59,568 nt of DNA from NCBI GenBank assembly GCA_042091695.1, contig JBELHA010000010.1, forward strand, positions 1 through 59,568, given 5' to 3'. This DNA is from Flavicella sp042091695 (lineage in GTDB: Bacteria; Bacteroidota; Bacteroidia; Flavobacteriales; Flavobacteriaceae). This document shows positions 53,178 to 59,568 of the stretch, piece after piece (positions within the stretch are counted from its first letter, which is position 1; the number at the start of each line of letters is the position of its first letter). A program made the position numbers and the translations under genes. The notes beneath the pieces are model-generated. The model did not search any database. It worked only from the letters and a program-made list of their open reading frames with translations, and was not told the origin of the DNA.

Positions 53178-55862
53178 ATGAAAAATAAACACTTTTTAAC
53201 CTCTTTATCTATACTCTTTTTTTTGATTGTAACATTGGCACTTAAAGCCCAACCCAATTTTGTAGTTGTGGTTTTAGATGACCAAGGTTGGACAGGGACT
53301 TCACTACAAATGCATCCAGAGATCACAACCTCTAAAAGTGATTTTTACCATACTCCGGAACTCGTTTCCTTTGCAGCATCTGCGATGACTTTTTCTCAAG
53401 GGTACGCACCATCTCCAAAATGTTCTCCTTCGCGATGTAGTATCATGACTGGACAGTCTACTGCAAGGAATGGATTTACAAATACTGACAATGTGATCAG
53501 TACTGGCAAACCTATTATAGAAGCTACTTCCAATACGGTATTACCTGCAGAGCAGATGACCTATGCGGAATGGCTGAAAGCAACTGACCTAGGTTACCGA
53601 ACTGCTCACTTTGGAAAATGGCACTTGGGATCCCCGCAATCTTCAAGCCCTGCTGCCAATGGTTTTGACACGAGTGATGGTGCTACTAGCAATGCAGATG
53701 GAAATCATACAGGGATCGTACAAGAAGACCCTAAAAAGATTTTTGAGTTAAGTCAAAAAACAGTTGATTTTATGACTTCTGCAGTAGCAGAAGAAGCGCC
53801 ATTTCTCGTACAAATTTCACACTATGCTGTTCACAAAGACATAGAAGCGAGACAAGAAACGATCGATCTATATAACAACCCTTTGCTAAGGCCGATGGGA
53901 ACACGTCACACAGACCCTAATTATGCAGCAATGACGGAAGATACTGACTCAGGTCTTGGTGTAGTGTTACAAGCGATTGAAAATTTAGGGATTGACGACA
54001 ATACATATATAGTGTTTATCTCCGACAATGGAGGGCAACTGAACGCTACGAATAACAGTCCATTGTCCTATGGAAAAACCTTCTTGTCAGAAGGAGGAAT
54101 TCGAGTTCCTTTTATCATCAAAGGCCCCGGTATCAGCGAGAATAGTTACCATTCAGAAGCTGTTGTTGCCTATGACTTGTTTCCTACGATTGCAGAATTG
54201 TCTGGGAGTTCGTTGGCACTGCCTGAGCAACTCGATGGTGAGAGCTTAGTACCTTTGTTTTCTGGGGCGCCTTTTTCTAGAAAAAAACCTTTGTTCTTTC
54301 ATTCCCCTCATTACGATCAAAACCCCAATAAAAAACCTCGATCGGTTGCCATTCAAGGCCATTATAAATTTTCGATGGATTACGAATCAGGAGTGGGCGC
54401 TCTTTTCGATATTTCTCAGGATATAGGTGAAGACAATGACATTTCTAGCAGCCAACCAGAAATTGCGAGAAACCTACACTTGGCTTTGAGAGATCACTTG
54501 AAAGAAGTCAATGCAAACATGCCGACTTTAGACCCTACACATAGTAATTTTTCCGGAACAGGTTTAGATGTAGATGCCGATGGACTTTTAGATAATTGGG
54601 AATTTGAATATTTGCTAAGTCATGCCTATGGACCAAATGACGACACTGATGGAGATGGGATTAGCAACCTTGATGAATTTAATAATGGGACAGATCCTCT
54701 TGTTGATGAAGCTACGGAAAATACCGACCTGATTTGTGATAAAGAGTCCATATTCGCAAACGAATCTAGCAATGCTTTTTGTATGGAAGAAAAAAACCAT
54801 GTTCGTAAAATATACACCAATAATATCCCAGCACACGATTATGGACCTTTTGCAGGTAAAAATGATATTTTGGCACAAGATTTTGAGTACAGTATGTGCT
54901 TGTATCCAGAATTTACAGAAACTGCGCAACCTATATCTGAGGATACAACATCTCAATCATGTGGCGGTGGTGTAATTTTCGGTGTTTCTGACCAAGGAGT
55001 CAACTATTCTCCTTTTGCACGTATATATTTCACCAATCCTACCACACAAGAAGAGAATTTAAACTTCCATGTAGAAGCAGAAGATTTATTGGTAATGGAT
55101 GCAAATGGAGGACATGTAAACAACCTCAATCGTTATCATTATCACAATATTCCTTCCGTTTATTTTGAAAATGATTTACAAATCAATGGCAGTAAACATT
55201 CCCCTTTAGTTGGCTATGCAGCAGATGGTTTTCCTATATATTACAAATACCTATACGGAGATTCAAATGATAGTAATAGTGCTGTACAGGCTTTTGAAAG
55301 CAGCTATAAGTTGAAGTCGGGTAGTAGAGGGGGAGACGGTATTACTGCACCTGATGGCAGTTATGATGGTTCTTATATTGAAGATTATGAATATCTAGAT
55401 TCACTTTCTGAACTAGATGAATGCGGGGGACGTTATGGACGCACTCCTGAATACCCTGAAGGTACGTATTATTATGTATTGACCGATAACTGGCCGTTTA
55501 TACCACGATGTTTAAAAGGCAAATACATAGATAACTCTTTTAAAATAGGATTGAATTGTCCAACCTCGACTGCTTTGGAAGATTGCAGTACAGTTGACTT
55601 AGGGATCGAAGAAAGTGCAAATACTTTATTAGATTGGTATGTTTTCCCCAACCCAGTAAAAGAGATTATCAACATTCATTTTGATACAAGTTATACTAAT
55701 GATGCGTATCAAATGTTCTTATACAACAGTAATGGACAAGTTGTTTATTCAAGTAATACACTTCTGAAACAAATACCTGTAACCTCGATTCCAACAGGTA
55801 TTTATTACCTTCAAATAGGGGATGTAAACAATCAAACCACACGTAAAATTCAAATTCAATAA
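53178..55862 (+). CDS. Secreted sulfatase fused to YHYH domain, T9SS cargo
   Basis: An 894-residue exported protein. After the signal peptide (to LALKAQ), residues about 27-440 are a sulfatase: metal-binding VVVVLDDQGW, the formylglycine motif CSPSR at 82-86 (Cys82) with MTGQS, GKWHLG, and FISDNGG. A calcium-binding Asp-rich linker follows (DVDADGLLDNWE, DTDGDGISNLDE). Residues about 535-805 form a YHYH domain with RYHYHNIP at 652-659. The end is a T9SS sorting domain (VFPNPVKEIINI, TGIYYLQIG). It probably desulfates a sulfated polysaccharide outside the cell. A dedicated sulfatase-maturing enzyme is not in the window. Confidence 0.9.
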   Translation: MKNKHFLTSLSILFFLIVTLALKAQPNFVVVVLDDQGWTGTSLQMHPEITTSKSDFYHTPELVSFAASAMTFSQGYAPSPKCSPSRCSIMTGQSTARNGFTNTDNVISTGKPIIEATSNTVLPAEQMTYAEWLKATDLGYRTAHFGKWHLGSPQSSSPAANGFDTSDGATSNADGNHTGIVQEDPKKIFELSQKTVDFMTSAVAEEAPFLVQISHYAVHKDIEARQETIDLYNNPLLRPMGTRHTDPNYAAMTEDTDSGLGVVLQAIENLGIDDNTYIVFISDNGGQLNATNNSPLSYGKTFLSEGGIRVPFIIKGPGISENSYHSEAVVAYDLFPTIAELSGSSLALPEQLDGESLVPLFSGAPFSRKKPLFFHSPHYDQNPNKKPRSVAIQGHYKFSMDYESGVGALFDISQDIGEDNDISSSQPEIARNLHLALRDHLKEVNANMPTLDPTHSNFSGTGLDVDADGLLDNWEFEYLLSHAYGPNDDTDGDGISNLDEFNNGTDPLVDEATENTDLICDKESIFANESSNAFCMEEKNHVRKIYTNNIPAHDYGPFAGKNDILAQDFEYSMCLYPEFTETAQPISEDTTSQSCGGGVIFGVSDQGVNYSPFARIYFTNPTTQEENLNFHVEAEDLLVMDANGGHVNNLNRYHYHNIPSVYFENDLQINGSKHSPLVGYAADGFPIYYKYLYGDSNDSNSAVQAFESSYKLKSGSRGGDGITAPDGSYDGSYIEDYEYLDSLSELDECGGRYGRTPEYPEGTYYYVLTDNWPFIPRCLKGKYIDNSFKIGLNCPTSTALEDCSTVDLGIEESANTLLDWYVFPNPVKEIINIHFDTSYTNDAYQMFLYNSNGQVVYSSNTLLKQIPVTSIPTGIYYLQIGDVNNQTTRKIQIQ

Positions 55863-55869
55863 AACGAAC

Positions 55870-56319
55870 ATGCAAATCATATCCTGTATTCTATATTTTA
55901 TTTCAATTTTTCACATAGGAAATATCTCTATCTCAAATTTATCTAGTGTGGATCATAAGATCCAATTAGATTTTTTTATAGATGCAAAAGAATTTCAAAT
56001 GCTTAGCGCACAAGAAACATGTAATACTTCTAGCATGCAAGCTTTATGTGTCGTTAATTATATCAATAAGCGATGTGTGTTAAAGATAAACAGGAAGTTG
56101 ATACGATTCGAATTGACAAGTGCATCGAACTTAAAGGGTCATCTTAAAGTAAGGATGACTTCTGTTGAAAAACACTCAAAAATCGAAAGTATTGAACTAG
56201 AAAACACTTGTTTTTACGATGTGTATCCCAGTTATAAAAACCGTATGGTATTAGATTTTGATGCGTTCCAAAGTTCTTATTTATTGACACAAAAAAGGAA
56301 CACAATCAATTTAGATTGA
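55870..56319 (+). CDS. DUF6702-like secreted protein
   Basis: A 149-residue product starting 8 nt after the sulfatase stop, so co-transcription is likely. A hydrophobic N-terminus (MQIISCILYFISIFHIGN) may be a signal peptide or anchor. The rest fits the general pattern of DUF6702 proteins: a beta-strand carrying DFFIDAKEFQML, then FVN-like KINRKLIRFEL, and a final segment IESIELENTCFYDVYPSYKNRMVLDF. I am moderately sure of the family and do not know its function. The usual HupE-type neighbour of this family is absent here. Confidence 0.65.
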   Translation: MQIISCILYFISIFHIGNISISNLSSVDHKIQLDFFIDAKEFQMLSAQETCNTSSMQALCVVNYINKRCVLKINRKLIRFELTSASNLKGHLKVRMTSVEKHSKIESIELENTCFYDVYPSYKNRMVLDFDAFQSSYLLTQKRNTINLD

Positions 56320-56326
56320 AACTTTC

Positions 56327-56368
56327 TTGCCCAACTATCAAATACATAGTATATTTGTACCTACAAAT
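56327..56368 (+). promoter_or_regulatory. marR promoter with overlapping palindromic operator
   Basis: TTG (56327-56329), a 20-bp spacer and TATATTTG (56350-56357) form a consensus promoter. A perfect palindrome, ATTTGTACCTACAAAT (56353-56368), overlaps the -7 box and start site. This placement suggests autorepression by the encoded MarR protein. Confidence 0.65.
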
Positions 56369-56380
56369 AAAGTAGGTGTT

Positions 56381-56803
56381 ATGAATCCACATTTTGAAGC
56401 AGTTATAGAGATAATACGAACGGGCCATTGGTTCACAGATGCTGTTACTAAAGAATTGAAAGAATACGGTATTTACGAGCCACAATTCAACGTATTACGA
56501 ATCTTAAAAGGAGCTAAAGGAAAACCTGTATCAGTAAATACGATACTCGAAAAAATGATTCAAAGATCGAGCAATGTGACTCGGATTGTCGATAAGTTGT
56601 GTGCCAAAGGCTTGGTCGAAAGAACAATTAGTGAGTTTGATCGTAGAAAAATGGATATTCTAATCACTAAAGAAGGTGAGGAGTTGTTAGAAAAATTAAA
56701 TGTAAAAGTAAGCGCATTACACGCCCCGCTTGAAAAGAATTTAACTGATGCTGAGGCTTTACATCTAAAACAATTGATCCAAAAAATGAAGGGTGACAAA
56801 TAG
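56381..56803 (+). CDS. MarR-family transcriptional regulator
   Basis: A 140-residue winged-helix repressor; the start at 56381 (MNPHFEAVIEII) lies just after the promoter and operator, while the longer frame begins inside the promoter. The DNA-binding domain shows PQFNVLRILKGAKGKPVSVNTILEKM, the recognition helix RSSNVTRIVDKLCAKGLVER and the wing SEFDRRKMDILITKEGEELL. The C-terminal helix forms the dimer. No ligand-sensing Cys typical of OhrR is visible at the N-terminus. Apart from itself, the target is unknown; the region immediately downstream is the non-coding hairpin array. Confidence 0.92.
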   Translation: MNPHFEAVIEIIRTGHWFTDAVTKELKEYGIYEPQFNVLRILKGAKGKPVSVNTILEKMIQRSSNVTRIVDKLCAKGLVERTISEFDRRKMDILITKEGEELLEKLNVKVSALHAPLEKNLTDAEALHLKQLIQKMKGDK

Positions 56804-57052
56804 CGTTTTATAATAGGGAAACTTGCAGTTTGTCATTGTGTATAACAAACCTGAAATCCTTTGGCGTTTCTAAATTAAGTGTTTTTCAAAGCCATAAATG
56901 CACTTATTCAGATAACTCTTTTTGTCCAAACGGTATATTTATATTTAGAGGAATTGTAGTTTTTTTATACACTTCTACAATGCAAACCCACTATTTTTTA
57001 AATCTTGTTAGTAATATTGCTAATTGAAATTCTTCTCATCTTCATAAAATAG

Positions 57053-57121
57053 CTTTTAAACGATTCAATAGTACTATCTGAAGATATTAAATTTTTTCAA
57101 GATTACTATTAGTTACTTTTA
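57053..57121 (+). promoter_or_regulatory. CGAT-box promoter D, upstream of hairpin triplet 1
   Basis: CTTTTAAACGATTCAAT (57053-57069) is a weaker copy of the CGAT box. TACTTTTA (57114-57121), 55 bp from it, would be the -7 box. Transcription would enter hairpins H1-H3. Confidence 0.35.
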
Positions 57122-57176
57122 TAATGTAAAACAACTACTAATAATTGAATTTTAAATTCGTTATTATTTTACATCT

Positions 57177-57200
57177 GAATTGTTTAGGGGTAGACAATTT
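57177..57200 (+). repeat. GGGG-loop hairpin H1
   Basis: GAATTG and CAATTT form a 6-bp stem (outer pair G-U) around the loop TTTAGGGGTAGA (57183-57194). Confidence 0.75.
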
Positions 57201-57240
57201 CATACTAAGTAAGTGTTGTTTACATATGTGTTTTTAAAAT

Positions 57241-57272
57241 TACAGATTTATTTAGGGGTAGGTAAATCTGTA
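57241..57272 (+). repeat. GGGG-loop hairpin H2
   Basis: A perfect 10-bp stem, TACAGATTTA/TAAATCTGTA, around TTTAGGGGTAGG. The pairing can extend through flanking TTTTAAAA on both sides with one bulged T. Confidence 0.85.
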
Positions 57273-57304
57273 TTTTAAAAATTAAAAAATACACTTTTGG
57301 TGTT

Positions 57305-57355
57305 ACAATTCAAGCAGATTTATTTAGGGGTAGATAAATCTGCTTTTTGTATTGT
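57305..57355 (+). repeat. GGGG-loop hairpin H3
   Basis: An 11-bp stem, AAGCAGATTTA/TAAATCTGCTT (57312-57345), around TTTAGGGGTAGA. After an internal loop, ACAAT/ATTGT adds five more pairs. The 3' arm runs into a T tract. Confidence 0.85.
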
Positions 57356-57654
57356 CATACTTTGTACAATGCATGTATCTTTCCAAACAGAACATTTTAT
57401 TTTTTTTGATTGACCTAATGAAAAATCTCCTTGCACAATTATAATTACAAAGTTTCAGCGTTGACTTATAGGTTGCATTATTGATATTCAAATAACCTTT
57501 TAAAAGGATATTCCCAGCTTGAATTGAACGGTGTTGATTTTTTATTATTTATTGGGAGATCCTTCTGTAAAATTTTTAAAAAAAATTGTGCGCTTGTCTC
57601 TTCCTTTTATAAAATTACATTAAATAACCACTCATCGATAAAATATCTCTTTTA

Positions 57655-57718
57655 GTCGATACAAATACTGTGTTTAAGCCAAATTTAAACATCAAAACTG
57701 TAATGTTTTTTACATTTG
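57655..57718 (+). promoter_or_regulatory. CGAT-box promoter B, upstream of hairpin triplet 2
   Basis: GTCGATACAAA (57655-57665, preceded by CTTTTA) lies 56 bp before TACATTTG (57711-57718), a full TAnnTTTG match. Transcription from about 57724 would pass through hairpins H4-H6. Confidence 0.5.
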
Positions 57719-57758
57719 AAGTATAAGAATTGCATAACTATTATAGTCAAAAAATATT

Positions 57759-57778
57759 TTTGTTTAGGGGTAGGCAAA
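57759..57778 (+). repeat. GGGG-loop hairpin H4
   Basis: The loop TTTAGGGGTAGG (57763-57774) is closed by only TTTG/CAAA, with an A-rich left arm and a T9 right arm that could pair further with interruptions. It is one of the two weakest stems of the set. Confidence 0.6.
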
Positions 57779-57813
57779 CTTTTTTTTTATTGCAGTTTTT
57801 TTAAAAAATGTTA

Positions 57814-57849
57814 TAAAAAATCTTATTTAGGGGTAGATAAGTTTTTTTA
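57814..57849 (+). repeat. GGGG-loop hairpin H5
   Basis: TAAAAAATCTTA and TAAGTTTTTTTA pair over 12 positions with one T-T mismatch, around TTTAGGGGTAGA (57826-57837). Confidence 0.8.
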
Positions 57850-57884
57850 CTTTTTTTATTAGATCATCTTTAAGATCAAATTTC

Positions 57885-57924
57885 AAAAAATAGACTTTTT
57901 TAGGGGTAAAAAAGTCTATTTTTT
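57885..57924 (+). repeat. GGGG-loop hairpin H6
   Basis: A perfect 14-bp stem, AAAAAATAGACTTT with its complement, around TTTAGGGGTAAA (57899-57910), followed by further Ts. It is the longest stem of the set. Confidence 0.88.
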
Positions 57925-58152
57925 TTTCATTTTTTTCATTTTTTATTATAAAAATCTTTCGTTTTTGTTTCTTGAAAAGACTTAATTAATTGTTTATTAG
58001 ATTGTTATGTATTTTTTTGATAATAAGAATACCAATGATGCACAAACAATAAATAAGTTGATTTTTGTTTGTTTTAAATATATTTAATTTATTAATTTAG
58101 TTATCGGTAATAGCTTATTAAAATTGCTATTCAGAACAAGATTTATTTATAT

Positions 58153-58188
58153 TTTTAAATTCACTTAGGGGTAGGTGTTTTTTTAAAA
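58153..58188 (+). repeat. GGGG-loop hairpin H7
   Basis: CAC/GTG (58162-58177) closes the loop TTAGGGGTAG. After an internal loop, TTTTAAA and TTTAAAA may pair. The core sequence CTTAGGGGTAGG matches the family with one change. Confidence 0.6.
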
Positions 58189-58218
58189 TAAAATCTTTAA
58201 GCATCCTAGGATGAAATT

Positions 58219-58246
58219 AGCAGGCTCAATGAGCCTGCTTTTTTTT
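58219..58246 (+). terminator. Strong terminator at the end of the array region
   Basis: AGCAGGCTC and GAGCCTGCT around AAT, followed by a run of Ts. There is no protein gene upstream for 1.4 kb on this strand, so it implies a non-coding transcript ending here. Confidence 0.9.
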
Positions 58247-58402
58247 GCTATTTATTGTGCCTTTAAAATATCTTATTTGTGATTTTTTAAAGACAAATCC
58301 TGAGTTTTTTTGCTTTTGTTACTTCCTACTAAATTTGGTTTATTAACAGCAACAGACTATGTCCTACGGTCTAGTTTGTCCTTTAGTATGTTGGAATGGT
58401 TT

Positions 58403-58472
58403 TCTTTTATCGATACAAACCTGCATTTGGTGTAAAATAACACACCTAATGCTATATTAACTAGTAATTTTA
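58403..58472 (+). promoter_or_regulatory. CGAT-box promoter C, upstream of the secreted-protein gene
   Basis: TTTTATCGATACAAA (58406-58420 region; ATCGAT at 58409) lies 56 bp before TAATTTTA (58465-58472), which would be the -7 box 12 bp from the ATG at 58484. Confidence 0.4.
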
Positions 58473-58483
58473 CTACTAAAACT

Positions 58484-59568
58484 ATGCATTGTATACAAGT
58501 ATCTATTTTTCTTTTACTGCTTTCATTAAATTCGACCTATGCATCAGATTATAATAAAGAAGATAATTGTAACTTAAATGCGCCAACAACTAATTTGCTT
58601 ACGTCCGTAATAGATGTAAATTCTCAGCTTTCAGGTGATGTTAATTTTTCACCACCCAATACCACTATAGATATTTTATTAGTTACTAACAATGGCACAG
58701 GTCAAGTTGACTTTAAAATTACATCGGCAGTACATATTAAAAAAATAATGCTTGTCAATAATAGTACAGGAACTGTAAAGTTTAGAGCTGGAGGTAACTT
58801 TCCTTATCCGACTATCACTTACTGTTCCGTTGATGATCCTAGAAATACAGCCATTTTTGAAAATACAGTAAATCAATCTTCAGCTGCTACTTGCAATACG
58901 AGTACTTGTTTTTCATCTGGTGCTACATTGGCTTCTATATCTGTTAGTGTGAGTCACAATTTAATATGGTACGATGCAATCACTGGAGGAAACCAATTGA
59001 ATAGTAGTCAGCTATTGAGTGACAGAGGAGTTTATTATGCTGCTAACAACGATGGCGCAGGCTGTGAAAGTACGAGAACACCAATAATTGCATGTGTCGA
59101 TGACCTGCCAATTGGTTGTGTTTCGGAAGCGTTTTTATTACAAACCAATGATGTATTTACGGTTGATTTAGCATCGGGAACTACTTCTGAAGCGGCGACT
59201 AATATATTGGATTCAGGTATAAATTCAGTAGGTTATAATCCTAAGGATGGGTATATATGGGGTACACTAAACCAACCTTCTAAATCAATCGTTCGCATAG
59301 GCAAAAATTACAACACGAAACTGTTTTACATACCTTCTTTCTTGACAAATAGTCGTTTTATTGGTGATATTGACCACAATGGTATGTACTATATCAAAGG
59401 ACCTGGACCCACTATATACAAAATTGATTTAGATCCTAGCTCAACAACTTATTCTAAACTTGTAGGTACCTTATCATTGTCTCAGAGTGCTGTAATTCAC
59501 GACTGGGGTTTCAATCCACAAGACAATTTTCTCTACGCAGTTTCGAAAAACTCAAATATTTTACACCG
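58484..59568 (+). CDS. Secreted protein with Ig-like and DUF6923-like regions (partial)
   Basis: Opens at 58484 with a signal peptide (MHCIQVSIFLLLLSLNSTYAS) and runs off the window after 361 codons. Residues about 150-200 look like a bacterial Ig-like module common in flavobacterial adhesins (HNLIWYDAITGG and RGVYYAANNDGAGCESTR). From about residue 215 the repeats YNPKDGYIWGT, FIGDIDHNGMYYIKG and WGFNPQDNFLYAV match DUF6923-type beta-propeller sequence. A T9SS sorting domain would be expected at the missing C-terminus. Function unknown; surface display is likely. Confidence 0.85.
   Translation, partial: MHCIQVSIFLLLLSLNSTYASDYNKEDNCNLNAPTTNLLTSVIDVNSQLSGDVNFSPPNTTIDILLVTNNGTGQVDFKITSAVHIKKIMLVNNSTGTVKFRAGGNFPYPTITYCSVDDPRNTAIFENTVNQSSAATCNTSTCFSSGATLASISVSVSHNLIWYDAITGGNQLNSSQLLSDRGVYYAANNDGAGCESTRTPIIACVDDLPIGCVSEAFLLQTNDVFTVDLASGTTSEAATNILDSGINSVGYNPKDGYIWGTLNQPSKSIVRIGKNYNTKLFYIPSFLTNSRFIGDIDHNGMYYIKGPGPTIYKIDLDPSSTTYSKLVGTLSLSQSAVIHDWGFNPQDNFLYAVSKNSNILH

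Larger units (their letters stand above)
56804..58483. other. 1.68-kb gene-free region with hairpin array
   Basis: No credible protein gene on either strand; the longest frame (56830-57027) has no family-like sequence. The region is very AT-rich and contains seven hairpins sharing a GGGG-containing loop, three CGAT-box/-7-box pairs (57059, 57655 and 58409), an 8-bp plain hairpin at about 58040-58071 and one strong terminator at 58219. See the separate entries for these. Confidence 0.85.

Noticed and set aside
56830..57027. 65-residue open frame after marR
   Set aside because: No ribosome-binding context, no family resemblance, and composition typical of translated AT-rich spacer.
58006..58086. 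26-residue frame in the array region
   Set aside because: Very short, AT-driven composition, no promoter or terminator at suitable distance.
57177..58188. Hairpin array as a CRISPR
   Set aside because: Only about 12 nt is conserved, the flanking stems change from copy to copy, spacing varies, and no cas genes are nearby.
57177..58188. Hairpin array as integron attC sites
   Set aside because: No RYYYAAC/GTTRRRY core pairs, no cassette ORFs between copies and no integrase gene in the window.
58211..58282. Short frame MKLAGSMSLLFF over the 58219 terminator
   Set aside because: The coding sequence is the terminator hairpin itself; no promoter or conservation argument supports it.

Overview
The window looks like chromosomal DNA of a marine-type flavobacterium (Bacteroidota, probably Flavobacteriaceae). 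The evidence is AT-rich DNA, a PorQ-type type IX secretion (T9SS) protein, several secreted proteins with T9SS C-terminal sorting domains, a YtxJ bacillithiol-associated protein, and repeated use of the Bacteroidota promoter signature (TTG/TTTG about 18-22 bp before TAnnTTTG). The species cannot be named from the sequence. A run of exactly 100 Ns (9470-9569) marks a scaffold join.

Layout. 1-11.4 kb: housekeeping genes (mnmE cut by the window edge, porQ-cmk, oligopeptidase B, an AlkB-like dioxygenase, fumC, a 55-residue membrane protein, an ArsC-like reductase with a HAD phosphatase, prfB, msrA). 11.5-23.6 kb: a long minus-strand block (macroglobulin/TonB-plug protein, lpd, argS, a voltage-gated-type K+ channel, an exonuclease/GIY-YIG fusion, a YggS protein, serA-serC, an acyl-CoA reductase). 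23.8-34.1 kb: ndh, an MBL-rhodanese protein, a 54-residue SEC-C zinc-motif protein, a CobW-type GTPase, a BNR-repeat T9SS cargo protein, an M28 peptidase, a lipoprotein and a patatin. 34.2-47.7 kb: an M1 aminopeptidase, an XRE repressor divergent from an M14 carboxypeptidase across an operator-rich spacer, Lrp, cysS-yidD-lgt, ytxJ, a cold-shock protein, a DEAD-box helicase, an MFS transporter and a PlsC-like acyltransferase. 47.7-59.6 kb: an accessory surface region holding a 1535-residue BspA-type leucine-rich repeat protein flanked by two tiny related single-TM protein genes, a sulfatase-YHYH-T9SS fusion with a DUF6702-like partner, a MarR regulator, a 1.68-kb gene-free stretch, and the start of another secreted protein that runs off the end.

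The most unusual material is the gene-free stretch 56804-58483. It holds seven hairpins whose 12-nt loop (TTTAGGGGTAGR) is conserved while the stems differ but still pair, mostly spaced 63-73 nt apart in two triplets. Each triplet is preceded by a TAnnTTTR promoter box with a CTTTTA-n-CGATnCAA box 55-56 bp upstream. The same two-box arrangement, with 56-bp spacing, precedes the 33-residue membrane-protein gene at 52927 and the secreted-protein gene at 58484. The exact complement of the loop (TACCCCTAAA) lies in the first codons of the 32-residue membrane-protein gene at 47770, with a second partial copy just upstream. I propose a family of small structured RNAs with an exposed GGGG loop, possibly acting on that small membrane-protein mRNA. 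The hairpins and spacings are read directly; transcription and function are inference.
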